Origin: Phycomyces blakesleeanus NRRL 1555(-)
Taxonomy: Eukaryota; Mucoromycota; Mucoromycetes; Mucorales; Phycomycetaceae
DNA: 64,000 nucleotides
Assembly: GCF_001638985.1 (NCBI RefSeq)
Contig: NW_017265157.1
Coordinates: 310,001-374,000, forward strand
Direction of reading: 5' to 3'
Shown: piece after piece, positions 12,491 to 22,883 of the stretch
How the letters are laid out: every line of letters starts with the position of its first letter
Numbering within the stretch: position 1 is the stretch's first letter
Program-made: the position numbers and the translations under genes
The notes under the pieces: generated by a model
Database searches by the model: none
Told to the model about the DNA's origin: nothing
Seen by the model: the letters and a program-made list of their open reading frames with translations, nothing else

Positions 12491-13538
12491 AATACCATAT
12501 AAAAAGAGCAAGAAGATGAAAGCAAAATGATAAGAAATACGGCCAAGATATTGGAATATGGCATATATGTCCAAAAGAACAATTCTTTTGTCCCGCAGTT
12601 CTACTGTCGTTTCTTCAGTAAGTTGATTATGAATATATATGAATATTCAAGCCACAGATAATATTACTTTTAGTTAACCAGACCTTCCTTGAAGCCATAT
12701 TTCTAGCTGACGAAGAAAAAAGGCTTGTGAAAAGAGCTTTTTGAATGATTTCCTGTCCGGTAACCCCACACGAGCTAAAAATCTTTACTGAAAACATTCC
12801 TATTATGTTAAAGTAGAAGCAGCCAACAATAAAATATGTGATAGGATCATAAAAGTGAAGAATAAAAACCATAAAAATAAAAACTAAGGTGGTCATGTTC
12901 TTTTACTTTTACTGACTATAAACAAACCAGGAATTATTGCTTTTGTTTATTGTTTCAATATGTGTTCCAATTAGCTTGCATAAGTGTATATATATAAATC
13001 TTTTGATTGCACTTTCTTCCACGATCAAGGCTCCTTTGATAGATATTAAAGTTTTGCTTATATCAGAGGTTCGTTTATTTTTACCTTCTTATTAATAAAA
13101 GGGATCAATTATTACAGACATAGGTGCTTCTTATTGATCAATTTAATTACAGTTGAGAATATTAAACAGGTGGTGATGATTGATTGTTTACACACGCGTA
13201 AAAACAATCAATCATAAGAAAAAATTTAAAAGTATATGGGTGTAAATTAGTCAGTAAAAGTTGATTAATGAAACAAATTTACTAGATACAAATTACCTTT
13301 CTCAGAAATACAGACTGCAAAAGATCCCCTGCATTTATGTAAAGAAGTTTTATTTTGATACGCAACGTTCGCATCTGGGTGCCTTTCACAAAAAAAAAGC
13401 AAAATTTTATAGCCCAGAGCGTTAGCAAGGGGGACAATACACCTTTCTGCTACTAGATGTTAAAGTAATAGCTAAGTAGACACCGTTGTTTGATAGTATA
13501 GTCTAAAGGAATTCCAGAACGGTGATAGGGAATAAGTA
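12491..13538. other. Intergenic, AT-rich, one perfect hairpin
   Basis: No supported gene. A 12-bp inverted repeat (GATTGATTGTTT at 13178-13189 and its complement within 13201-13213) encloses a CACGCG-containing loop. The rest is AT-rich spacer. Confidence 0.4.
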
Positions 13539-13809
13539 CTATATTTTCATCAATTATTCGCCAACTTTAAATAATCTTTCACACAAAATTGTTTCTAAAA
13601 TACTTGAAAAAGTATTTATTTATCGTAGCAGTGAGGAAATAAAACCATAGAATGGCAGATCTAGTCTTGACAATTGGATCTCTTGACTTTTTTTTTCACC
13701 AATTCTTTGATATATTCAGTGAGATTATCCTTATAATTTTGAGTGAAAATGTATTTACCGTTGTGCGAATAGTTTATTCAAAGTTGGCGAGTAATTAGTG
13801 AAAATATAG
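13539..13809. mobile_element. MITE-like element with long inverted repeats and TA target duplication
   Basis: The ends are CTATATTTTCATCAATTATT at the left and, read in complement, CTATATTTTCACTAATTACT at the right. The similarity continues through CGCCAACTTT for about 46 bp. A TA dinucleotide abuts each end (13537-13538 and 13810-13811), as for Tc1/mariner-type insertions. The element is 271 bp and has no coding capacity. Superfamily is inferred from the TA duplication only. Confidence 0.7.
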
Positions 13810-14443
13810 TAAGTATATACGTTATGACCGCAGCGCCATTAAGTCAGGTTCGGTTCGGTGCGACAATGTCTGGGCTGACACATTTTTTAGCTCGAAATGA
13901 TCACTGTAGGGAATCGTAGGATTGAACGCCCCTGGTGCGCAACTTTGTTGTTCATGAACAGCTTTCTTCTAGGCAAAATAAGAATTAATGTTTTATAACC
14001 CCCGGATTGACAGCTTTTTTTCTACAGAGGGTATTTTCTAATAGACAGCTGTATATTGTCCTATCAAGAGCCACAAGCCCAAGTAATGTACACATTGAAA
14101 TTAACAATGATAGTAACTTTATAAATTAAATGTTTCTATAGATTCCTTATTGAAGTATGACTCTCTTAATATTTGCACTTAATGTTTTATGAGCATATAT
14201 ATAAAATTATTAAAATTTAGACCAATTATATAGGTTTTGGACAATTGGTTATTCATTTCAACGGAAGACCCTCGAAGAGCAAACACAGGTTTTATGTATT
14301 TAAAGTAAGATGTTTTACCAGAGATGTATGTATGTATGTATATGTATATGTATATGTATATGCGTATGTATGTATGTAATAAGCTAGAATGATTTTTATA
14401 AATGTAATATGTAGTAAATTATGCTGATATTATTTTTTAAGAT
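13810..14443. other. Intergenic with TATG/TATATG microsatellite
   Basis: Spacer downstream of the telobox gene. A run of TATG and TATATG units lies at about 14325-14378. No gene is seen. Confidence 0.45.
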
Positions 14444-15673
14444 TTATTGTTTCTTGCGTCCCGTGGCTTTATAGATTCCTAAAGGAAGACCCAAGCGTTT
14501 CCTCTTCAGATGTTCAGTTCGAACCTTATCCTTGAGTTGCGTGGGGTTTCGATTGAGTAAAGCTTCTGGAAACTCGGCCTTTATCTCCACCCAATTTCCT
14601 GCCCCATGTATTTTCAAGCCCTCTTCCAAGGCAATTTCCTCCTCAGGGGTCCAAAAGGCTCGATATCCTGAAGAATCCATAGAACGCCGAGATAGAACTT
14701 TGCAAGCATCTGAAGGTGTGGATCTCATTGGAAATAAATCTATTTCTTTAAGTTCAACATCTTCATCATCGCTATAAAAGGAATGCTTTGAGGGAACTTT
14801 GATTGTTTTCTTTGCACCAGATAAAAAAGAGGCTGGCAGAGAACGAGAATTAGACGATAGGTTTGATGATGTAGGATGATTTGATGTTATATTAGAATCT
14901 GAGGATTCACCTATAGATGTTTGGGATAAAAGTTTTGTTGACAACTTAGAGCTATCATTAGACGTGTTCTCAGAAATTTCTGGATTATAAGGCACTGGTA
15001 TTGGTAATTGATTATCCTCTCGTATTCTTTTTTTTGGGTCTTGAGCATCGAGGTACATAAGGTTTCCAGTTGGAGTGGTTGAGCGCCGTCTCTTGGACTC
15101 AGAAGAGAGTGGTTTGTTCTTGATAGATTTTTCAACATCATTATCGCTTTCTTCAAGTTCGTATTCTTCGTCTTTCTCTTGTTTGTGTTCTTCTTTTTGT
15201 TCCTGTTTAATATTGAAAATGATGCTTTTGTGTTTGTCTGGTTTAGTTGTTGAAGAATTGGTTGGATAATCATATGACTCTTCTGAATCTGAGAAGCCAA
15301 CGTCGCTGGCCGAGAGTATGGTTCCGCCCGTTTTTTCGGAAAAGAACGAGAACTTGAGAGGTTCTGATTCTTCTAGGGGTTCTACTCTAGTGATAGGCTT
15401 TGGAATACTAGGCTGTATACGTTCTCTAATTTTGAGTTGTGAATTAGATTTCTCAAGAATAATGGCCATAAATTATTACCTATTCGACATTCCAACTCTG
15501 AATGGGCGTCCTCTTCTTGCTTTTGCTTTTGGCTTCTCATTTTTCTCAGATCTCTTTTTTAGTTGGACATTTGAATTCACATTATCCAAGACATCTTCTA
15601 CCGCAGATTCATAGACACTATCTTCATCAGAATCTGATGAATCAAGTGTCAAGTTTTTATAGAGATGGGACAT
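14444..15673 (-). CDS. Telobox Myb/SANT-domain protein, candidate telomere-binding factor
   Basis: Two exons joined across a 54-bp intron (GT donor in AATAGGTAAT, branch site TCTAAT, acceptor AAATTAG) give 391 residues. Start chosen at MSHLYKNLTLDSSDSDED, the only ATG there. The first 300 residues are acidic, serine-rich and disordered, with a basic AT-hook-like stretch (KAKARRGRPFR). The C-terminal 75 residues are a single Myb domain: FWTPEEEIALEEGLKIHGAG, then NWVEIKAEF and a third helix reading LKDKVRTEHLKRKR. That helix resembles the telobox signature VDLKDKWRN, with V replacing the usual W. A C-terminal telobox Myb domain is typical of TRF/Taz1/Tbf1-type proteins. I see no TRF homology domain, so a telomeric role is an inference. 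Confidence 0.7.
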
Positions 15674-16958
15674 AATAACTGCCAGATACAAAATGGAATT
15701 GCAAGTCTACACAAAATGTCCTTGTTATCAACTACTTTTTTAAAACGCCGCTTGTTTGTTTTTGACTGTGTCTATGAAGGTTCTCTTTCTATCTTGTACG
15801 GTGAAGTGCTTCTATTGATTAAGTTATATCAAAAAGATTAAAAAAGGAAACATTTCAATATTACGCACAGATCTTGAAAGTTAAATTATACTATAAGCAA
15901 AAATAAAAACAAACAAATCTGTAATATCTAGACATTTAACATACACTATTGAGTAAATGATATTTTATCTGCGCCAACTTTATGCTCAATTTTGACAGGT
16001 TCACGTTCCTACAAAACAATACAAGAACAACCATCAAATGATTCCTATGTTGATCAATTCCTAATTTGAAGAACAATTTGGCTTCCAAAAATTAGGAATT
16101 GTCCTAGAAAGAGAAACCAAAACAAATTAAAAAAAAAAGAAATATTTTAGTAAGTACTTTTGGTTTTAATGAGCTAAAGTCTTGAATTTCAATTATATTC
16201 AGTTTTTTTTTTTAAAAAATTAAACTAAATAAGCACCCAATTTGATCAATTGTTTTTTTTTTGAAAATATATATATTGGTCAAATGTAGATTTATACCAG
16301 GATATTCTTTATTTCTATTTCTTTCTTAGGTACAGTAATTCAGGGCGGAGAAGTTGTCTCGTTTGTCTTCATTTGGATCAAAATATATTCTTTGTTTGCA
16401 CCATCGTTACCATACAAATAAAAATTTCTTTAATGGCATTTCATTGACACCATTTAATTTTAAGATTCTCGATAATTTCTTTCTTTTTTTTTTGATAAAT
16501 TATACGAATTCTTCTATTATAAGTATTTGAAAAATAGCGTTCAATATCTTCCTACTCATTTAAGAGTTACACTGAGAATATGAGCTAAAAGTACATAATA
16601 CAAACAAGTAAAATGGATATTGTGATTTTTTAAAGTCAATTTTTAGAGCTGCGTTGTTCTTTTGCTCCAAAGTTAAATGTACAAGTAGCATTTTTTTTTG
16701 ATCTTTAAAAAGAAAAGAAATAAGCGGGTGGAAAATCCAAGTCACAAGGTTCTTATGATTCTGCAAAATGGCATGAATTTGCCAATAGGGAGAGAGAAAA
16801 AGAAAGATAGAAAGATAGATAGATAGACACACATAAAAGTGTAGGGGAAGCAAAAAAAAAAAGGGAAAAAAAAAAGATAACTGGGAACCGAGTATTTTTT
16901 TTTCTCCTTCCTTTCTTCTTTATATAATTCCATTTTCTTTTTCTATCGTTTGATTCTG
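15674..16958. other. Divergent intergenic region with a 13-bp stem hairpin
   Basis: It lies between the divergent telobox and RhoGAP genes. An inverted repeat (CAATTCCTAATTT at 16055-16067 and its complement at 16089-16101) could fold with a loop of about 21 nt, and the stem partly continues inwards (TTGAAG with CTTCCAA). The remainder is AT-rich with long T runs. No gene is seen. Confidence 0.45.
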
Positions 16959-18570
16959 ATGCGGCCAGCTTCAATTCATTCTCGGTCTTCGTCTTCGTCG
17001 TCTTCTTCAGCATTTTCATTTGGAAATGAAGAAAAACCTATAAGCCCGTCAGGCAGCTCAGGGAGCTCAGCATTTTTTTCTAAGCTAACCAGTACAGTCA
17101 GAGATACTCGATCAAAAGTAGAAGCTAAAAAAACAGAGCTCAATGCAACGATGCAGGAAAAGCTTCCCGAGTGGAAATCTCGCAGCGTAATGTACGGAAA
17201 CATCGCACGAGAGACTGGCATTGAGTGGGGAAGGCGAGGAAAAGTAGCTGTAGAGCGATGGAAGAAAGAACGTAAGTAAAAATCTGGAAAAAAACAGTGT
17301 TTAAATAGTCTGGATCCTGACTTTACCATTCAGCTCTTACTTCGCCATCTACACCTCATCTTGAACATTCCGTGTTTGGTTTATCCCTATCTCTGGCGGT
17401 ATCACGAACTCGGATAGATCCAGAAGACCCTGTGCCAGCTGTGTTTCGGCGGTGTGTGGAATATGTTGATAAACACGGTAAATCTCACCACAATAAAATA
17501 TATTATCATATAATTCATAACTCACCCTTTTTCCCTTGTTGGTATAGGTATTATGGAAGTTGGGATTTATAGGTAAAGAGCAAGAAATACCAGAAATTTG
17601 TTTTTGCAAACCTTACAATGTATTCTATATTTTCACAGAATATCCGGAAGTACAAGTACTGTGAATGGTCTGCGGACTCTATTTGAGGATGGTAAGAAAA
17701 ACTCGGTCTTGTGCTGATTTGTGATGAATATTTATTCTAAAATACTTTATTACAACACAGGTTCTGATGTTGATTTGGAAGTAACACAGCCAGACCCCCA
17801 TGCAGTAGGAGCATTGTTAAAGATGTACTTGAGAGAATGTAGGTTGATAAAGACAAGACTCTATAATCTTCACAATGGAATCTAGTGGTTTGTTAATGAT
17901 ACTCATCAAATATTATATATATATAGTGCCTGATCCTATTATACCGACTGACTTGGCACACGAATACAGTCAGGTTATCTCAGAAGCCATCCGGACACAA
18001 GAGGATGTTGGAAAAGATACATTGTCTCTTACTCCTGCGCTCTTAAAGACAATGCGAAATATGACGGCATCACTTCCCCGAGATAGTTTTCATCTCTTGC
18101 GGCTTTTGTGTGCACACTTGAGACGGATCTCGGCGCAGGCAGCCACGAACCGAATGACGACGTCCAATCTGGCTCTCATTTTCATTCCCACCCTGGGTAT
18201 TGGGCGTCATTTATTTTATTGCATGGTTGAAAACCCTAGCCTTTGGGATACATCATCCTCAGAAATACCACCAACTCCATCAACTCCACCAACTCCATCT
18301 TCTCCATCAACACCGGCTGGTCCGGTTCTTACCCCTCCTCCACTCCCTCAAAAACCCCTTCACATCAAACTCCACTGCTCTCCCTCCGCTACCACTAAAC
18401 CGTTGCCGATTTCCACAAATCCACCACCCAAGCCAAGTCGCTCTCCTCACCACACTAAGAAGGGATCACCTCCAATCTCATGCTCACCCCCCGATCGCGT
18501 CTGGAAACGTACACATGGTACCAAGGTGAACGCAATAGGTCGTCAATTTGAAACGTTGATGCACAATTAA
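16959..18570 (+). CDS. RhoGAP-domain GTPase-activating protein
   Basis: Six exons (16959-17271, 17334-17477, 17548-17572, 17639-17691, 17761-17838, 17927-18570) give 418 residues. After a serine-rich N-terminus and a basic region, the RhoGAP domain starts at about residue 120 (VFGLSLSLAVSRTR). It contains the arginine-finger motif GIYRISGS, then HAVGALLKMYLRELPDPIIP and the NRMTTSNLALIFIPTLGIGR block. The finger arginine codon is split across the boundary of a 25-nt exon. The C-terminal 110 residues are rich in proline and serine (PPTPSTPPTPSSPSTPAG), a likely SH3-binding tail. The protein should speed GTP hydrolysis by a Rho/Cdc42/Rac-type GTPase in polarity or cytoskeleton control. Which GTPase cannot be told. 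It ends about 280 bp from the convergent PPR gene. Confidence 0.9.
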
Positions 18571-18847
18571 TTACTTAATAAAAGAGAGATAAATATGTAT
18601 GCTTTTCTTTATATATATATATATAAAAATGAGTTTATTTTTGTGTCTAATTTTTGTATACATACATGAATATAAAAAAAATGGTGTGAGTGAAAAAAAA
18701 GAAGTATGTTTTTTTTGGGGAGGGATTGTGAATTATGAACAAAAATATAATATAAGAAAATGACTACAAATAGATAAATAATAAGGGAAAGAATAAGAAA
18801 AAGATAGAGTTTTACTTTTTAGCCTTTCACTCTTCTTCTTCCTTTTT

Positions 18848-21800
18848 TTATATCAATTCCTGAACACGCTTTATCAGCTTAACTGGTAGCTGACGAGCAC
18901 GCATCTGTTCTACAACCTCCTGCGCTTTGTCGCGGGCGTTGTTTGCCTGGTAAGCGTTCACCATAGCAATATATGTGCTTGGTTCACGGACTACACTTTT
19001 AGAACCGGCTGCATGATCTACCATTTTTCCGAACACAGCTTCGGCCTTATCAAGCTGCTTTTGTTCGCCATAGCATGTGATAAACAGGTTTTCAATGTAA
19101 GGTGACGAGGATTTCCCACTGGCCAACATGTTTTGGTAATATTCCTCAGCTCGAGAAACTTCATTATTCTCGATAAAGGTACTCAAAAGAACTTGGTGGA
19201 CGGTATTATCAGCCGGTACGCCAGCCTTCTTCATCTCGTTGTAAACAGCCATGGCCGAGGAAACATCCCGGTGCAGACAGCCATAAGATTGAATAAGAGT
19301 GGCGTAGTGGCTGGCATTAGGTTGAACACCATGCTTCTGCATCTCAGCAATAAAACCATGGGCAGTAATCATATCATAGGCAGGAATGTTGGCGTATGCT
19401 TCAATCAGCAAGCGGTAAGTGTGGGCAGTAGGCTTGAGCATGTTCTGGTTGAGGAGGCGCATATACTCGAGGGCCTTTTCACGATTTGGGTGCTGTTGGA
19501 CGTAGAACTGGATCATGCTATTGAACACACCAATACGGGGCTGGTAGTTGGGAGAACGTAACATCTCGTTAAAGTACTTGACAGCACTTGTTTCAAAACT
19601 GCAGCGAACACAGGCAGATACAACACTTGCATAAGTAATAGAATTGGGAGTAATTCCAAAGTTCTTCATTTCATCAAACAGGCTCAGGGCGGTGTCTCCC
19701 TTGCGGCACTTGGCCAGCTTGGAAATAATGACATTGTAAAAATAGACAGTTGGGCGGACACCGTTTAGCTTGGCTTCCTCATAGATATTCATGGACTCGG
19801 CAAATTCATCAGCGGTATTTTCACAGACACACACAAGGTAAGCACCATAAGCATCGGCATTAGGGAACGTGGTTTGTTGACGGATCTTGTTGTAAAACTG
19901 CTTAGCCATAGGGAAGTTCTTTGAGCGAGAATAGGCAATCATCATGGCATTGTCAATAGTCTGGGTTGATCTGAAATAGCTGTGTTTGTCGAGTCGCTTG
20001 AATGGAACCTGAGTGGAATCATAAATCTTCTTAACCAGTTCAATATCTCCTTTCTTTGTAGCATACTGGATCATATCGCGTACAGCCTCCGGGGTTGGGA
20101 TCTGTCCAGTTTTAATGATATCTTCTTCAAGAATACGCAATGCATCGGCTGAGCGGTTTTCGATGGCTGCCTCTAATGCCTTTCCAGAGAGAATATCTGC
20201 TGTGAGAGTCACACGGGATTCTGGGACTATGATGGAGCCATCGACTGTGTCAATTGTTTCAGATTTGGTTTTGTTGGAGATTTCTTCCTCAAATGAATCC
20301 TTGTATGGTGCCACGGCTTCTTGCCAGCGAGCAAGTCCTTCACTGTCGTTGTTTTTTTTAAAGCGCATGATCACGCGCATATTGAGACTAACGTCGGGCT
20401 TGATACCGAACTGACGCATATCCTCCAAAAGTGTCATCACCTGGTCTGAGAAATCACGGCTGGTCTTTTCAGTGCAAAACGTAATATTAAACAGACGGGA
20501 ATAGACAGAGGAGTCGATATCTTTGGAAAAGGCAGCCCAGATATCACTGTCAGTCTTAGCCTTTGCATAAAGATCAAGATAATGGTTGGCATCGGGACCG
20601 ACCGGGTGAACATGGTACTTTTCTCCAATCTTCATTACTGAGCTGGCAGTAATAATATCAGAACATGAACGAAGAGTATTCCAGAGTATTCCAAAGTATG
20701 GGGAGCTGCTGTTTACAAAATGTGTGCTGGAGTACATGTCCAATAGCTCTTTAAAAACACTAACAGTCTTGGAAGGGTCTCCCTTGGCGATAAATCCGTC
20801 AACAACAGCACGGGTCATGTTGGCATCCAAAATAATTCCACGCCCACAGATCTCCTTGAGAACAGATAAAGCCCTCTCAGGCTCCTCTTTCTTGATACAC
20901 AAATGGATATAGTCAGCCAAGTGTCCAAATTGGCGGGAAATGTCGGTTTTCATGAGCTGCGAGTATGTCTCATTTGCGTGCTCGATGTCCAGGGCTTCAC
21001 AGTAGCCACTCAATAAGTTACCGTATGTGTCGGTGTTTGGATCAGGAAGTGTGGGGGTAGTGGCGAGTTTGTCGACAAGGGCTACGGCAGTCTCAAGCTG
21101 TCCCTGACGACACATGGAACGAATGATCTTGTTGTAGCTTACAATGCTCGCTCCAAGTCCATCTTTCACCATCAGATTCTCTAGTACATCAAGAGCCTTG
21201 GGAATATCGTCGGCACGAACATATGCACAGCACAGAGAGTTGTAAACTTGAGCAGGATCATGTTTTGGTAAATTATCTTGGACCATTTTGTATTCCGCAA
21301 AACATTCTTGAACGGCAGGGAGTCTCTTGGCTCCGCCAAACAATAGCATCAATGCCTCAAATGTACTGCTGTCAGGTCGGATACGATGGTTCTGCTCGAG
21401 CTGCTCGTAGATGTACATACCGTCAGTAATATTGTTGTGGAGAGCCAGGACATACAAGAGTCGGTTGTAAGTCTCAATCTTAAAGGCTCCTGTAGCACGT
21501 TCTGCAACTGCTCGGTCAAAGAGAGCCAAAGCTTGCTCGATATTTTTTTCACTTTCGAGCTCTTTGATACCAGAAACAGGTGCTCCATTGCGTACACTCT
21601 GACGATGGAGCATGCTTAAGATTTTCTTAACTTGTGAATCTCTCATACAAAGTGAATTGATTAAGAGAGTGTAGGATTTCGAGGAGAGTTTGATATCCTT
21701 TGCGATCATTTCTGAATAGACGTTCATCATGGGAACCAAAGGAAGGTTTGGTACCTGAATTCGACTGTAGGCATTTAGGACGGCTTCGTAGGTCTGTGCT

Positions 21801-22201
21801 GGGATCTCTGCATCGGACTTCTTACTGGCAACAAATGCATCGATTACTTCTCTGGGGTTAGGCTCGCGATTAAGAGCAGCTCCCTCGATCGCTGTACGTT
21901 TGTCATTTGGTGAAATGTTCTGTCGGAAGCGATTCTGAGGTTTTGCACGTTTTGTGATCCAGGGCTTCGTAGGTTGGAAAGTGTTGGTATTGTTGTCATT
22001 TGTGTCTGAAGAAGTTTGTTTGTACTGGGCAGAAGCACGAGTGGTGTAGGGTAGTTTGGCAGTTGTGACATTGCGGGAGGAGATTGAAGAGAGGAATGTG
22101 GAAGCTTTAGGAGCAGCATTGGCACCTGAGAGCTGCTTTGCGATCACTCCCTGACGGGTGACGGTATTTAATATAGTGGAGGTTCCTTTAGCTCCGTACA
22201 T
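18848..22201 (-). CDS. Large mitochondrial pentatricopeptide-repeat protein
   Basis: A single uninterrupted exon of 1117 residues, unusual among intron-rich neighbours. The start is the first ATG (MYGAKGTSTILNTVTRQG). The first 100 residues are basic and rich in hydroxyl residues, with few acidic ones (SSISSRNVTTAKLPYTTRAS), fitting a mitochondrial presequence. The rest is made of many degenerate 35-residue PPR repeats, for example VYFYNVIISKLAKCRKGDTA, LFDEMKNFGITPNSITYASV and TYRLLIEAYANIPAYDM. PPR proteins bind organellar RNA, stabilising transcripts or activating translation. Length and architecture recall Pet309/Cya-5/LRPPRC-type factors, but orthology cannot be assigned by eye. No PPR-associated catalytic domain is visible. 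It shares a 0.7-kb divergent promoter region with the CBS-PB1 gene. Confidence 0.9.
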   Translation of the reverse strand: MYGAKGTSTILNTVTRQGVIAKQLSGANAAPKASTFLSSISSRNVTTAKLPYTTRASAQYKQTSSDTNDNNTNTFQPTKPWITKRAKPQNRFRQNISPNDKRTAIEGAALNREPNPREVIDAFVASKKSDAEIPAQTYEAVLNAYSRIQVPNLPLVPMMNVYSEMIAKDIKLSSKSYTLLINSLCMRDSQVKKILSMLHRQSVRNGAPVSGIKELESEKNIEQALALFDRAVAERATGAFKIETYNRLLYVLALHNNITDGMYIYEQLEQNHRIRPDSSTFEALMLLFGGAKRLPAVQECFAEYKMVQDNLPKHDPAQVYNSLCCAYVRADDIPKALDVLENLMVKDGLGASIVSYNKIIRSMCRQGQLETAVALVDKLATTPTLPDPNTDTYGNLLSGYCEALDIEHANETYSQLMKTDISRQFGHLADYIHLCIKKEEPERALSVLKEICGRGIILDANMTRAVVDGFIAKGDPSKTVSVFKELLDMYSSTHFVNSSSPYFGILWNTLRSCSDIITASSVMKIGEKYHVHPVGPDANHYLDLYAKAKTDSDIWAAFSKDIDSSVYSRLFNITFCTEKTSRDFSDQVMTLLEDMRQFGIKPDVSLNMRVIMRFKKNNDSEGLARWQEAVAPYKDSFEEEISNKTKSETIDTVDGSIIVPESRVTLTADILSGKALEAAIENRSADALRILEEDIIKTGQIPTPEAVRDMIQYATKKGDIELVKKIYDSTQVPFKRLDKHSYFRSTQTIDNAMMIAYSRSKNFPMAKQFYNKIRQQTTFPNADAYGAYLVCVCENTADEFAESMNIYEEAKLNGVRPTVYFYNVIISKLAKCRKGDTALSLFDEMKNFGITPNSITYASVVSACVRCSFETSAVKYFNEMLRSPNYQPRIGVFNSMIQFYVQQHPNREKALEYMRLLNQNMLKPTAHTYRLLIEAYANIPAYDMITAHGFIAEMQKHGVQPNASHYATLIQSYGCLHRDVSSAMAVYNEMKKAGVPADNTVHQVLLSTFIENNEVSRAEEYYQNMLASGKSSSPYIENLFITCYGEQKQLDKAEAVFGKMVDHAAGSKSVVREPSTYIAMVNAYQANNARDKAQEVVEQMRARQLPVKLIKRVQELI

Positions 22202-22883
22202 GAAGAGTTTGGAGAATAATAACAAAGAAGTGTTATTTTTGAGGTACGCTGTTCTTTATTGACTGCTAGGTTTATAATTCCCTTTTTTTCTTCTTCCTAA
22301 CAGTTCCACATCGGCCCTTTATTTTGAGTCAAAAATAAATAAAATGCGACGGGCTTCTCATTATTCTGACGTCCATGGATTTGGGTGTTATGATTGGCTA
22401 GTTTTACGGAAGAGGTTGGAAATTGTGGTTTACCCGAGAGAATCCAAAGGAAATGAATACTAAACCGACCAGTTAAAATCTAACTTTCAAACCTTGAAAC
22501 ATATTGACAAGTAAAACAAAACCAAAACCCAAAAACAATAATAACAACGAACAGAAAAAAATGACCAACTGGCGAAGTCAGATAGGCAGGATAATTGTCC
22601 CAAGAATAGATTGAAAATCCAGTAACAGTGAAAAAAAAATAGTAGCGCCCAAAGAACCCCTTTTCCCCCTCAAACCCCTTGATTTACAAAGCCAAGCACT
22701 TTGACGAAATGTACCCACACATACATACATATATACATATATACATATATAAAAATAATAGAAGATCAAGGAGGTAGCATTTGTGTTTTGGCTAGTTTTC
22801 TCTTTTGAATTCACCTTTTGCTTCCTCTTTTTTCTTTCTCTCTTTCTCTCTTTCTTTCTTCTCTTCTTTTCAAGATATTTCCA
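22202..22883. other. Divergent promoter region
   Basis: Between the divergent PPR and CBS-PB1 genes. Contains runs of ACATATAT near 22720-22750 and pyrimidine-rich TTTCTC repeats (22830-22880) just before the CBS-PB1 start. No gene is seen. Confidence 0.5.

Noticed and set aside
12627..12896. Minus-strand hydrophobic frame of 89 codons
   Set aside because: Hydrophobicity follows from T-rich sequence; no membrane family motif and no gene context.
13900..13950. Possible tRNA B-box (GTTCAATCC on the minus strand)
   Set aside because: No A-box or cloverleaf can be drawn around it.
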